Source of the DNA: Chimonanthus salicifolius
Lineage: Eukaryota; Streptophyta; Magnoliopsida; Laurales; Calycanthaceae
NCBI GenBank assembly: GCA_013350335.1
Contig: CM023539.1
Coordinates: 46,672,631 to 46,736,630, forward strand
DNA: 64,000 nucleotides
Direction of reading: 5' to 3'
This document shows positions 24,081-36,518 of the stretch, in pieces (position 1 is the first letter of the stretch; each line of letters begins with the position of its first letter). Position numbers and translations under genes: made by a program. The notes beneath the pieces were generated by a model. The model did no database searches, was not told the DNA's origin, and worked only from the letters and a program-made list of their open reading frames with translations.

Positions 24081-25407
24081 AGTCCCCAAGCCGACTGGTC
24101 TTACTGCAGTTCAAGAAAAAAAAAAAACTCAATCTTTATCAGTCTCTAAGCAATATCAAGGGATGAATTCCATCTTCTTCTTCTTCATTTCTTTCTTTTG
24201 CATTTTTTCTTTTGCTACAAATGATACAATGATTCCCGGCCAAAAACTCAGTGGTAATCAAACGCTGATATCATATAGGGGAGAATTTACACTAGGGTTC
24301 TTCTGTCCAGGAGAATCTAAGAATCGCTATTTGGGAATCTGGTACAACAAACTGGACACAAAAACAGTTGTTTGGGTGGCTAACAGAGAGAGCCCATTTA
24401 CGGATCCAGATGGAGCTTTCGTTCTCAGAGAAGACGGAGATCTTGCCTTGGTAGATGGAACCGAAACCCCCCTCTGGAAGTCTAATACTACATTGAGGGG
24501 CTTAAATTCTTCTGTCCCAAATGTGATTCTGATGGCTTCAGGAAATCTAATCTTGAAAGTAGGAAGACATGTCACTTGGCAAAGCTTTGATTGTCCATCT
24601 GATACAGTCCTTCCCGGTATGAAAATAGGCAGCAATTTACTCACATCGTGGAAGAACAAAACCAACCCAGATACAGGGAACTACTCATTTGGTATCGATC
24701 GTTGGCAGCACAGACAGGTTATCATCTGGTCATCAATTGTGGATATGTACTGGGAAAGCGGCATCTGGGATGGCAACATCTTCGAAAAAATTCAAGAAGT
24801 AAATAAAAGTTTTATCTTCCAGTTCACCATGAACAGAATAGGGGAAGATGTTTTTTCCTCCTATTTGACCTCGTACAACTACACGAGGTTGGTGATGGAC
24901 TCATTGGTGAGCTCCAATTCCTAATATGGAATGTAATATCAAAGCAATGGAGGCAGGTGTGGAAGACTGTGAAAGATGAATACCTAGCGGCTTGTGGGCC
25001 AAATACCAGCCGCAAGAAGATCCGTGATCCGGTCTGTTTGTGTTTGCCCGGATTCCAGCAGTTATTTTCATTTCGGCTAGGTGGTTGCCGTAGAAAACAG
25101 TTTCCGTGCGGGAAAGAAGACAAATTCTTGCCACTGATGGGGGTATCTGTGTTCACTTATCACTCCTTTGAAAACGATATGAGCAAAGAAGAGTGTCAGA
25201 GTGTTTGCATTGCAAACTGCACCTGCATCGCATATGCTTACTCTGAGATAAAAATTGGTGATTCAACATGCTAGATCTTTGAGTCTGCATGGGAGGATTT
25301 TCGGGTTGGAGAGGACAATAGAGGAGGGCTGCATATCTACCTACGCCTTCCGCCTTCCGCCTTCTCAGCTAAGTACGCCTCCATTTCTCAATTGTTTAGA
25401 AACAAAG

Positions 25408-25590
25408 GTGCTGATTTCTGGTCCAATTCATTACTGTTTAAACTGAAACAGAGTGCTGATTTCTAGTCCAATTCATTACTGTTTAAACTGAAACAGAGTG
25501 CTGATTTCTAGTCCAATTCATCACTGTTTAAACTGAAACAGAGTGCTGATACTGTTTAAACTGAAACAGAGTGCTGATTTCTGGTCCGAC
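25408..25590 (+). repeat. 45-bp tandem repeat beginning at the exon 1 splice donor
   Basis: Units start GTGCTGATTTCTAGTCCAAT at 25,408, 25,453, 25,498 and 25,543 (the last shortened to 28 bases), with a partial unit at 25,571. The first unit's GTGCTG is the most plausible donor of exon 1 (phase 1, joining AAA G to AA at 28,911), so the array duplicates donor-like sequence into the intron. Confidence 0.85.
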
Positions 25591-26360
25591 CCAAACATTA
25601 TCTAGAAAAAATGTTTTCAGTATTTGGGTTGAATTACAATCACCCAGTAAACCATTTAAAAGATAAACATGGTTAAATTAATGGTTCATGAACCCGATCG
25701 GATCCAAGCCATCCCAACAAGAGTAATTCGATTTATATCAACTAGTTGAAAAAACTTTTTTATCCAACTAACGGGTGAAAAACTCGTTAAAATTTTGATT
25801 TTTAGACGCATTTATTTTCTTATGTATCGTAAGGTTGTACTCGATATTATTTTTAGTTTTAAAAGTTTATTTTATAAATTAAAAATTTTAATGTATAGAT
25901 TAAAATTGATTTAATGATCTACCATCTATTAATTTTTTTCTCAAAATCAATTTGTAGCCCTTTGATGTTAAAAATCAAAATCACCAGGCTCGTGCACAGA
26001 CCAACTCAAGTGTCAACATATGACTAATTGACTAGTGAAAAGTGAAAATAAAAATTTTGTTTGAGATCAAAGGGTGTTTTGGTCATTTCAAAGATTATAC
26101 CACCCATTTTTTTTAAGCCAACATAAGAGATGAAAATGGGCGGGCTTAAGTTCTGCCGAGCTTGAACCCGATTACTAAGTGAAATGATCGGATCTTATAA
26201 GGACCAAGCTTGAAAATAGTTACTTTTTTTATGTAAATTTAGCTAAAAACACTAAAAATTGTGTTTTATATGAACTATTACTTTTAATTATCATCTAAGT
26301 AATAAATTGTAAAATAACCAATTGACTAAAGTATTGATTGGAAACAAGTTCAAATCAATG
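25591..26360. other. Intron 1 of the receptor-kinase pseudogene, first part
   Basis: AT-rich intronic DNA. A degenerate GGGCGGGCTT/AACCCGA segment near 26,140-26,180 may be a MITE relic. Nothing else is supportable. Confidence 0.4.
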
Positions 26361-26692
26361 TCACAAATATTGGTGATATTTTCAAATTTATCACATTTTT
26401 ATTGGCAAAATACCATTATCGTATTAATAACGCATATTTATCTACATTGCAGTAATTCTCGATAAAATCGCATTAAAAATGCGATAAATGGTAATATCAT
26501 CATAATATGTTGATAAATTCCCGGTAAATTCCTTATTAAGACTTTTATTTTATTGATATTTTCATTCATTATTTTTTAAATATTATATATCTCAAGAGAT
26601 TTTTTTTGTTAATTTTCCAATAAAAACCCGTGAATTTAAAAATATCCCAATATTACCAATCACCACTAATATCCTGAAAACAATATTTGTGA
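26361..26692 (+). mobile_element. MITE with TCACAAATATTG inverted ends
   Basis: Perfect 12-base terminal inverted repeats TCACAAATATTG and CAATATTTGTGA enclose 332 bases. Further copies are at 34,483-34,902 (reverse, interrupted) and 61,665-61,860 (partial). Shared internal phrases include ATTTTCAAATT and AAAATACCATTA. Non-coding; no clear target-site duplication. Confidence 0.7.
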
Positions 26693-27189
26693 AAATGGTT
26701 CAAATTATGTATGATTTTTTTCTCCTTTTATATTTTTGGTAGAATGGTGAAAATTTAATAGAAGAATTGGAAGAGAATTAAATTCCTTACATTGTATAAT
26801 GAATTTCATACCAAAAGACAAATTGAAGCCTAAAAATAGATGTCCTTAATAAAAATAGGACTCGTTGATTTTCACCCCTAATGTCAAGTGACTTTTATGT
26901 AAACTTTCAATGGGTTTTACTTAGTAATCATACCATCCACGATTATATGATAACAGTACTATCATGAGCATTTGAGACCTGTCACATATTTCATGATGAA
27001 GTAATGAAAATTTCTTCTTCTGCGTATTTTATAATTAGTCTCTATGTTTAGCGTTTTAAAATAGTTTTCTGAACTTGTATAGAATGAATTGACTTTTTTA
27101 TTTTTGTTTTCTTAAAAAATCGAGATTTACCATCTCTCCCTTTGATTAGCTTAAACATCATGATTTTCCATATCAATGTTTAGATTTCA

Positions 27190-27365
27190 TCTTCCATTTT
27201 TTTTTTGAATTAACGTGTGGAAAACTCAGACACAGTCCTACTAAAACTTATACAGATAAGCGTACTACCCTTAATACACACTAAGTTTATGCTATGAAGG
27301 TTCGAACCCACAACCTCTTACTCCCTGAAGCGATAGTCAATCAGTTAAAATACACCCATATAAAT
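27190..27365 (-). mobile_element. tRNA-derived SINE
   Basis: Read on the minus strand: a tRNA-like head with an A-box-like TTTTAACTGATTGAC and a good B box (GGTTCGAACCT), then about 90 bases of body ending in an A run (the T run at 27,199-27,207 on the plus strand). Related copies: 34,555-34,660 (body only), 38,095-38,168 (head only) and, more distantly, 44,359-44,574. Lies inside intron 1 of the pseudogene. Confidence 0.6.
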
Positions 27366-28215
27366 AAAAATATATTATTAGGTATATCAACTTGCCATTT
27401 TTCACAGATAAAAAAAGATAATTAGATAAGAAAATAAGTTCTTCGTCGTTCCTCATAGAATTCATCTTCTGATTCAAGAAAACTACAAAAATTTGAACTC
27501 CACTTAGAAAGGGATTCCCAAGTTGTTATCCAATAAAACCTCTTTGAAAATGCAAAGGGTGGAATCTCAGGGTCAAAGCGTAGCGAACAACTTGTGGAAT
27601 TTAAGGATTGATGTTGACTGATGCATCCACCTCATTTTACGCGGAAATGAGTTTTCTGTGGAATTCCCCATCAACAACTTGTAATCCGACTATATCAGTC
27701 ATTACCTTCATTTCTAGCATTATCCATACCTTATCATCTAATGTGGGGCCTGGTGAATTGCAAGTTGCCCCGGCGGTGAGAAGTCTCACTTTCTAACCTG
27801 GTGTATTTTGAATTGGGCATTAGTCCCACGATAGAAGAGTAAGAGTCCAGACTATGAGATGGATTCCCTCTCCTTTAGACATGATGTATTTTCATATGCT
27901 AAAAATAAAACCGTAAGCTGAACCTGGTACACTCCGAGTCGGTCAATGTGAATAATAGCATGTGTCAAGGTCGATTCTATTATCACCATCCATCTCTGAT
28001 CGCCCATCCACTGTCGATATGTATAAGTAGGCCGCATTGATCTCTTAATCAGAAGGAAGATCTTGCAGTTTCTTGATGGGCCATATTTTAAATGCATCAA
28101 CATGAGGTAATTAAACTACTTGGTTCTATGGCAAGTAAATACACTACACTACTCGTTGGCCGAAAAGAAGGTTTGATATGAGGCCTCAATGCTTATCAGT
28201 TTTCTTTTCATGACT
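27366..28215. other. Intron 1 of the pseudogene, middle part
   Basis: No repeat boundary is visible. An 83-codon open frame on the minus strand (27,852-28,103) has no recognisable domain and I do not call it. Confidence 0.35.
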
Positions 28216-28428
28216 TAGGGCTGAAATCGGGTCGGGTCGGGTCGGGTTTTTTAAAACTCAATCCGGCCCGAGTTACTAATATATAGATTCCGACCCGACC
28301 CGACCTGGTCAAGACGTCTGGGTCAAAAGTTCGAGTTGGGTCGGGTTAGGATCCATATATTAGTAACTTGAGTCGGGTTGGATTTTAAAAAATCTGACCC
28401 GACCCGACCCGGCCCGATTTCAGCCCTA
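28216..28428. mobile_element. GGGTCGGG fold-back MITE
   Basis: A 213-base hairpin. The arms start TAGGGCTGAAATCGGGTCGG and end CCCGATTTCAGCCCTA, with CGGGT/ACCCG repeats just inside. ACT flanks both ends, which could be a 3-base target duplication but may be chance. Degenerate relatives at 4,080-4,300 and 61,290-61,570. Confidence 0.75.
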
Positions 28429-30051
28429 ACTTTAGCCTACTTTTTACCGAGTCGAGTCGGGTTTGATCGGATCGGATCGGGTTAACTTAAAAATCTCTCA
28501 ACTCAGCCTGATCTGAATTCAATGAGAGTTTCTGACTTCTCAACCATAGCTCTAAAAACAAGTTCAATAAAAAAATAATGGACTAGATGCGACCTGCAAT
28601 CTTGTATGTAATTTTTACATGTGTACCCAAGGGGTCCAAATATCAGCCGATACGTATCGTATCAGCCTAATATGAAATGGTTTCGAAATGCAATTGAAAG
28701 GATTTTGGGCCAGCTCGAGCGTTTGGGCCCAATTTTCATCCCTACTCAAAAGGATTTGAAATGCAATTAGTCTCTCAAATACCTATTTATTACTCTGTAT
28801 CAGATTTTTGCCTATCAGACAGAATGGTACTTCATGGTTCATACAACAATTTTTTTCTAATTTAGAAAATTTTGATATTACTTAATGACTAAAATTCTAT
28901 CTTTGGACAGAAACCTATTGCCAAAGTTGTGGTGACTATCTCCTCCCTTATCCTCTAAGTCTCAGTGGAGGATGCGATGTGTCAAGTTCTGGTGATCCTG
29001 CATACAGAAGTTTTTACTGTGACAAGTTCACAAGGCCATCTTTACTTCAACGGAACTTCTCTCCCTTGCGATATTACTAGCATAAATGAACAATCACTAA
29101 CGTTTGTCATGGAAGTCATTGATGGAATGGACGTAGTATTTGGGAACTCCACCCTCCCATTTTACATAACCAATAAAAACACCATCATGTTACTTTGTTC
29201 AACTCCCCCAACCTCAAAGTCCTTGGAATTGAACTGTAATTCTTCCAGTCCATGCCATGCTTACTTTAGTGATTATGAATTGAAAGGGAGGATTTGCTGC
29301 AGCTATATGGCATCACAATCAACATCCAATTCAACTGGAATTTTAGACACTGGATGCTACCGTTACGAAAGCATTGTCAACCTGAACATGTCCTTTCCCA
29401 AAAAAACTTGGCAATCGGGACTAGAGATAGGGTGGAAACCTCCGCCAGAGCCTCCATGTGGATCGGCCGCGGACTGTAAGAACTGGCCCTATTCAACTTG
29501 CCGGTTGGATGGATCAGGGTCTGAAAGAGAGAGGTGCATTTGCAATGTGCACTTTAAATGGGATCCTATGAAATTAGAATGCGTGGAAGATGAGAAAACC
29601 ACAAAAGAAGAGAAGACTGCAAAATATGAGAAAACTGCATTAGGTAAGTGTTGCATGGACTCTTCATTATTTTAAAAGGTTTGTGTTTGCATAGCAACTT
29701 ATGAGAAGATCATGGATAATTCATTAAGCTTTTATACTTTGCCAACAATCCTTCATTTATATCATTACTAAATGCATTGAGTTCCTGTTTTTTTCACAGG
29801 GAGAACTACATTTTTGTTAATTACGTTACCTAGCATTTTGGGGACTGTTCTCATTGTCATAGTCATCTATGTAGCTGTCAAAAGAAGAGGTTAGTGAGAA
29901 CCATTTTTATCAAAGTACTGAGGCATTCTAGATATGGAGCTCAAGATTTTTGTTTCATTTTTATTCAGGAAGAAGGGAGAACATATTGAGAATGACATTG
30001 TCAGATTTGGGTGAAACTGCTAGCTGCGAGAGAATTTCTGGTAGCAAATGA

Positions 30052-31130
30052 CCTTCAAGAACATGGAGAGAGGTCCTTCCACTGTGTTTTAAATTTGAAT
30101 TTTAAAAAAAAATTAATAATAATTTAATCTTAAATTGAAAATCTGGATATCTGAATATGTAAATTTTGAAATCCCTCGCACGCCGCCACCTTCGCTTTTA
30201 CTCCTCTTTGCAACCCTAACTCCTATTCCTCGTAGACTCTCCCCTTTGTTACTTCCTCTCCTTATTTCTCTTCTGACGGCCGCTGGAGACCTTGTAGCAC
30301 CCGTGTATATCTCAGCATCTACTCTCCATCTCGAAGCCCCCGATCGCTCTTAGCCGTCGCCGATCGCTGTTCAAACTTCTGTTCCCACCCAGATCTGTTC
30401 GGCCTTCAAGACTGAACTGAGAAGCGAACCATTCTTCCATCCAGGTTCTCTTTTCTTTTCTCAGTTCTCTTTATTTGTTTACTTTTTATTAAGCCCACTA
30501 AAGCTATTAGTATTGTCACTCTTTATCTATTGAAAATCAACCGTCAATCAATCTCAAATTGGTTTGACGGTGGGTGTGGGTTTCAGTTTTGGGCTGCATC
30601 ATTTTGAACCCAGATTTGTTTGTGAGGAAAACTTGAAGGACCCACTCTTTCCTCTCCATCATCTCCTCTCTTTTGCTTCTCTCTCTGCATGCCAACGCCC
30701 AACTTTTCTCAAATAGGTTTCTTTGTTTCTCATTTTAATTTAGTTAAATTTGATTTTGTTCAAAGTGTTTAATGACCCTATTTGCAATTATTGATGGTTT
30801 TAGCACTTAACTGATTAAAGTATGATTTCTAACTGCTCATTGTTCCCATATTTTAAAAATCTCATTCTTCTATTTTTCTCTTTAGAATCCCACCTCCAAA
30901 ACAAATTCTCAGTGGACATGTTTTAAATTTCGTTGGCATTTATTATTATTTATTTTAGAAAGTAGCCGTAGGTTTTTGTTTTAATGCCATTATTCGAATC
31001 AGTTAATGACCCTGTTTTTTTTTTTTAAAAAAAAATTGTTCAAATAATTTAGTTTTGGATTGTACGATCCATGGTTTAAACTCCAGTAAGAGAAAGGATG
31101 TTCTTCTTTTAAGCAGTTTGAGGATGTAAT
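30052..31130. other. DNA replacing the receptor-kinase kinase domain; leader-like CT-rich stretch
   Basis: Sequence after the pseudogene stop has no kinase motif in any frame. The part at 30,190-30,450 is C- and T-rich and resembles a plant 5' leader ending in a donor-like CCAGGTTCTC. No coding frame is supported; a 72-codon frame at 30,135 lacks any domain. Confidence 0.4.
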
Positions 31131-31690
31131 GTTTGATACCCTTGTTATAGTTATTATTATCTTATCTTGATTTTATACGGTCTAATGAGATGTTTTGTAA
31201 CTTATTTCTGAACCTCCGTTTTGGGAGCAGATGGGTATTTCTAAGCAGTTTGGGTCTTGCTTTTTTATTTCTCATGGCTTAAATTAGAAAAGAAAAATGA
31301 TGATAATAAGGAAAATTGATTTTGAATGTCAAAAATATTTATATTGTAGCAAGCGGGAGCCCCCTTCAATCCAATCAGGCCCAAGTTCAGCAATACACAA
31401 ATTTCACCAACACAATAGGTGAGGGGACACTTACACTTAATTTACATATGCATATTGTACATTATTTCCATGCATTTGATTGGACATGGAATGTAAAGGA
31501 GAGAGGTTCCCTTGGTTATTTGGGCCATATGGTAAGATTAAACCATTATGACAGATTATGTGGCAGGGGACCCACTCAATTGCATTCATGTTATTTGGAT
31601 GGTAATGGTCTTTATACGTGTAACTTGGTGTATTGTTCAGATAGTATGTTGACTGTAATATATATTATTATATTGGACTTGATTTGTCAT
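31130..31690 (+). repeat. 1.2-kb spaced duplication, unit 1
   Basis: Matches 32,340-32,880 at an offset of about 1,204-1,212 bases. The best conserved phrase, AAGCGGGAGCCCCCTTCAAT, is at 31,351 and 32,555. The intervening part also shows leader-like T/C-rich DNA. The 155-codon open frame at 31,316 is not kept in unit 2. Confidence 0.75.
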
Positions 31691-32339
31691 ATCCTACCTC
31701 TCTCCTCTTCTTTTGCTCGGGATCAGACGGTCAACAAGAGAAGATTTGCAATCCCCACCGTTGATCTTGGAGGTAAGAGATAGACCTCTTCTTCATTTTC
31801 TTTTCACCCTTAACTTTCCCATCTTCTCTTTCTCTCAAGCTTTTCTTTATTGTATTTTTTCTTTTTGTTAAATTCATTTATTTATTCAAATTGCTGTTTA
31901 TTTATTTCCTTACCCTTGTTTTTCTCCACCCCTTGAAATCCATCTGGGTCTAATGGAATAAATTTCAGTTTACTCAATCACTTGAGTCCCAGTTTTGTAA
32001 AATTGGATCTTATTTAACCCAATGGACATTTTCCCTCTTTCATCTCAAGTGGACAGTAAACCTCCCACTTTGTGTTTTCATTTTATTGTCTTTTTATCAA
32101 TTATCATGATCGATTCCAGCCCAAACTCTATTTTTCATTTCCTATCTCTTTACTACTTCCTTCATGTTCAATCTAAGCAGCAATTAGTTGCCATTTGGAG
32201 CCTCACACCCCTTTAGCAGAGGATCCATATCTCTCTGGATCGAGTGAGTCTTTTCTTAGTTCTTACTAGTATTTTTCAACTATAGAAAGGTGTTTTCTTC
32301 AGAAAAACCCATGTACACTTTGAAAATATTATTTTAGTA

Positions 32340-32880
32340 TCCTTACTATTGTTATGGTCATATTTTTATTTTATTTATACGGTCCAATGATATGTTTTGT
32401 GACTGATTTCTGAACTATGGTTTTTGGGAATGGATAGGTGTTTCTAAGCAGTTTGGATCTTCTTGTTTTTATTTCTCATGGCTTAGACCAAAAAAAAATG
32501 ATGATGATAATTAGAAAATTGATTTAGAATGTCAAAAATATTTATGTTGCAGCGAAGCGGGAGCCCCCTTCAATCCAATCAGGCCCAAGTTCATCAATAC
32601 ACAGATTTCACCAACACACTAGGTGAGGAGACGCTTAATGTTAGCACATTATTCCTATGTATTTGACTAAACTTGGAATGCAAAGGAGTGAGGTCCCTTT
32701 TGATTATTTGGGTCACATGACAAGGGTTAAACGGTTGTGATAGAGCATGTGACAGGGGACTCACTCGGATGTATTCATGTCATTGGTTGGTCTTTTTATG
32801 TATCATTGGTGTATTGTCGTAATAACATGATGATCGTAATGTGTGGTGTTATGTTAGACTTGATTTATTGGATAATCTAT
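32340..32880 (+). repeat. 1.2-kb spaced duplication, unit 2
   Basis: Second copy of the 31,130-31,690 unit, with substitutions and small indels. Probably two copies of one unknown element or a tandem duplication inside it. Confidence 0.75.
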
Positions 32881-34482
32881 ATGCTTGAGATGATAATCCG
32901 ATGTTATGTCGTAGAGACACATGTTATAAATAAATGAGATGATGTTCTTTACTGTGCTTAGATACATGTTACATGCTTAGAATATTAACATGAGTAGAAG
33001 GACTGACATGCATGTAATTAGTGCTACAGATCGCTAGCCGGACGTGAATATTAGCTTATGTCACAATATAGAGACTCCGTTAGTACGTGGTGGGTACTTA
33101 GGGTTTGAAATGACTTTGAAACCATGGTAGGACCATGGATTTTGTTGGATTAAGATACTCTAGTTGAGTGGGTTGTTGACGTTTAAATTCTCTAGAGGAG
33201 TAAGGTTGTACCTAGGGGATGTAGAGTGTGATGGACTCTCTGTCGATATGGTATTGGGACTTAACCCATGTTGAACAAAAATACCTTAGACTTGTGTGTA
33301 GGGTTTTGTGACCATTATGTTGAGATCCTCCTGGGGGTCGGACTAACGAACCTGGGGCTGCTTTCGAGCGGACATGGAGACTATCAGATGGGCATCCTCT
33401 TGGGGGTCAATCTAGCGAGTCTAGGGACTGCTTACGAGCCGATAGGGAGGATCATGTCAGCATGTACTGAGCCTGACTCATGGAACTTGATTTATGAGTT
33501 GTAGTCACCTTTGGTAGAAGAGTTGGACTAGGTTGAGTGGACTCTTGTTGGAGTTACTCTAGGAATGTTTTAGAGTAACTAAAGGAAGTATAGGAGGTAC
33601 GATAAGTTTGTGTTTATGCACTAGGTGTAGAGTATGTGTTGTTGGAGTGTGCTTATAGACATCCTAGTCATGGCGTTGTATTCATACTCATGTGTATGTA
33701 TGATTTATTGGTATGCGACGTATTTGTTATCTTCACTGGGCATGTTGAGCTCACCCTTGCCATACAGGTACTCCGATGGAGGCGGGGCCCAATGGGTCCC
33801 ATGAGCAGGCTTAAGAAGTTGGAAGAGTTGCAGATAGACTGGTCCTTTTTATGCTTTATATTGATAGGATATTTGTGTTGGATTTTGATGGGATAACTAT
33901 AATAAATTTTTTACATCTTGTTGCTTGGCATTTCAGTCATCTTGGAATTTTGTGAATTACGATATACTATACCATGATTTGGTGTTTATGAGATTATGTC
34001 GGGAAATGTCTCATTTTGATACTTTTTATTTCTTTGAAGTGAAAATAACATAGTGGAAAGTTGATCCTAAAGTTTCCCTTGTTGGTGTTATAGAAAATAT
34101 TGTATTTTCATCATAAAGTTTATTGTATATGATTGTTTGTATTTAAGTTTTATTTGTATATCTTAATTGAAAGATTGTGGCTGACATTAACTATCTACAT
34201 TCCAAAAGCAGGTATGCAAGAGATTGACCCCGTGTGGATGCTTACATGACAATGCTCGAGATATGTGGTCTCAGCTCTTAAGAAGAACTTAATTTCATTA
34301 GACATTTCCAAACAACCCGACCATATAGTCCCTATTGAGCCTCATATAAATGTACTTCAATATTTACTGAGGGCACATCCTCATTTAATTTGACTAGGAA
34401 AAATTGAAAACTTCCGTTGGTTTTTTTTTTTTTTTCAATAGAAAACAAACTTGATTTGTCCAGATCATATCTTATCCTCCAG
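32881..34482. other. Probable retroelement-derived DNA without recognisable proteins
   Basis: At 33,320-33,460 two related 85-base segments follow one another (GAGATCCTCCTGGGGGTCGG and GGCATCCTCTTGGGGGTCAA). Then GTTGAGCTCACCCTTGCCAT and a GC-rich stretch to 33,830, of a kind often seen near the 3' end of plant LTR elements. I see neither LTR pairs nor gag or pol. Confidence 0.3.
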
Positions 34483-34902
34483 ATCACTGTCAGAAATACC
34501 ATTCTCAAGATATTAAGACCGATTGGTAATATTGAGATATTTCTAAATTTTCAGGTTTTTTTTTTTTTGAATTTACGTATGGGAAACTGCAGGAAACCTA
34601 GCGTAAAACCTCCACGGGCGATACCCACTGCCTTTAGGATACACCAAGTTAGAATATTAAAGGGAAAATCTCATGAAGAATATGATATTTAAAAAATAAT
34701 AAAAATAGATCAAATTAAAATATTAATAAAATAATTTTTTACTATATAACTTTTTTGGGAATGTATCAGGGTATTATTGTGATATTATCATTTATCACGT
34801 TTTTAACGTGAATTTATTAGGAAGTTATTGTTGTTAATCCAATAATGGTATTTTATTGATAAAATGTGATTAATTTGAAAATATCGTCGATATATATGTG
34901 AT
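34483..34902 (-). mobile_element. Reverse copy of the 26,361 MITE, interrupted by a SINE fragment
   Basis: The reverse complement matches 26,361-26,692: ATTTTCAAATT, AATACCATTATTGG, GATTGGTAATATTG in the same order. The match breaks at about 34,555, where a T run and about 100 bases related to the 27,190 SINE body sit, and resumes at about 34,665. Confidence 0.65.
34555..34660 (-). mobile_element. SINE body fragment nested in a MITE
   Basis: A run of T followed by GAATTTACGTATGGGAAACT resembles the 3' half of the SINE at 27,190-27,365. The tRNA-like head is missing, as expected for a 5'-truncated copy. Confidence 0.5.
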
Positions 34903-36517
34903 ATGGCTCTGACCAAGTAAAAAGGGTGAATGAGTAAGACGATGGAACTCCTTCGACATACTTTCAATGTACTTTGTATATGATTTTTAAAGTGTTCACA
35001 AATTGCACTGGACCCTTTTTTTAAATATTTATTTATCTGGTAGGAAAGACAATCATATATACTGAAAGTACACTTGATGAGCTTCAGATGGACCAAATTT
35101 TATCCTAAAATTAAATTTAGCTACTTGATGTGGATGGTTGAAATTACTAAATTTTCTCAAAAAAGATTTTGAGTACATTTGATCATCACGATCATTAAGA
35201 TCAAGTTGTTAAACTGATTTTAGGCTCGACATTTGGTCAAAATGTTTCTTATCAAATATGATTTTAATCCATCGGTTGATTTTTATATTGAAAACAATTT
35301 TATTTTTAAAAAAAAAAAAGAGAGTAAAAGGTTCAGGTGTGACCAATGCTGTTGATTTTTATATTGAAAACAATTTTTTTTCCTTTTTTTAAAAAAAGAG
35401 AGTAAACGGATCAGGTGTGACCAATGGAACCGGATGCACTTGATTTGAACCATCAATTGAATATTGACTATTAATTTATTAAATGATTGACTTGAGAATT
35501 GATTCAGGCGGTACTGCGTTTACTAACACTGGGCAATATCACATGATAACTTGATTTTTTTCTACTTAAACTCTTCTATTTTAAATTGTTTTTTTTCAAA
35601 TGATAAAATGGGAAAAAATCAGGTTATGAAGAGATACTTCCCGGGTTAGTAGAAACACCGGTGCCCAAAACAAATTATCCACGTCTAGCTTTGGTTCAAC
35701 CCGTGCTTATTTAGCTGTGTCTGAGTCTGGCCCATCAGTGTAACTTTAGCCCATGAATGTAACTTGAGGCCCATGACCGGCTGGAGACCTACCAAATCGA
35801 CGCTAGCAGAAGTTCTGAAAAGGGTTCATCCAGTAGCTTATATGGACAAATGCCTGGATCTGCATTTCATTGTATTGACGTTCTTCTGGGCTTCTAGGCT
35901 TTGGGCCGAAGTCGTACATGAGCCTGATATATATTTGTTGGTTGGGTGTGATCCACCATTTTAAGAGGTACGATACAGCCAATGTCTTGGTTGTGTCCAC
36001 TACACCTTTATGAACACATTTTCAGATATATATATTTAGGAGTTCAACAACTATATATGTTAAATTAGTCCTTAGAATCAGGGGTTAAAATCTCGTATTG
36101 ATGACACATAACGTCAATATTATCTAAAATCCAAGGGAAAAACGGGGTATCCCAAAGTAAAAAGATCAATGCCTTAAAACTATTTGTGTTTTAAGAGATC
36201 TTAACACTTTAATCATAAAAACAAGAAACAACCCAAGAAATTTGATTATGGAATTGATTCTCGATTGTTCATTACTTACATGGATGCTACAGGCAGCATC
36301 ATTTGAAAGGGGTGAATGCTTATCATTTCATCCCCTTTTATCTCCATGTTTGCTTCCCACTCTAATGCAATGAGTAAAAGAATCATGACTGCTAATCATT
36401 TTTCATGTCATCATCAACCAACTGGTAGGCATGAGTTGGGCTAAAAAGTTTCAATTATATTTCATCCGACGCTATCCAACTCCTTAGTCACTTATATTCA
36501 AAGTAAAGTAGTAAGGA
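34903..36517. other. Non-coding; includes a 76-bp duplication
   Basis: At 35,275-35,428 a unit GTTGATTTTTATATTGAAAA through GTGACCAATG occurs twice, 76 bases apart. The open frames at 35,764-36,000 on both strands overlap each other and show no domain. Confidence 0.4.
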
Positions 36518-36518
36518 G

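Larger units (their letters stand above)
24163..30051 (+). pseudogene. S-domain receptor kinase (At4g03230-type ectodomain), broken and lacking the kinase
   Basis: Exon 1 (24,163-25,407): signal peptide, B-lectin domain (VVWVANRESP, WQSFDCPSDTVLPG), S-locus glycoprotein part, then a PAN-type cysteine-rich part (EECQSVCIANCTCIAYAY). Exon 2 (28,911-29,643): YCQSCGDYLLPYPLS, a galacturonan-binding/WAK-associated-like region and an EGF-like end (CGSAADCKNWPYSTC). Exon 3 (29,800-29,889): membrane span (TVLIVIVIYVAV). Exon 4 (29,969-30,051): RRENILR, then a stop. All junctions have GT..AG sites in compatible phases. Breaks: a frameshift at 24,900-24,906, an in-frame TAG at 25,272-25,274, and a one-base insertion near 29,024. 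The kinase domain that follows in intact relatives is absent. Intact members are plasma-membrane receptors; this copy cannot make one. A transcript giving a secreted lectin fragment is conceivable. Confidence 0.85.

Noticed and set aside
27290..27330. Possible tRNA gene (GGTTCGAACC on the minus strand)
   Set aside because: No cloverleaf can be folded around it; it is the B box of a SINE head.
28965..29675. Separate 236-residue gene
   Set aside because: Its start codon is only an effect of a one-base insertion; exon 2 of the receptor-kinase pseudogene begins upstream at 28,911 and the end runs past the splice donor at 29,644.
31316..31783. 155-codon open frame
   Set aside because: Not open in the duplicated unit at 32,340-32,880 and without a recognisable domain.
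35764..36000. Overlapping 65-66 codon frames on both strands
   Set aside because: Mutually overlapping, no ATG at the start on the plus strand, no domain.
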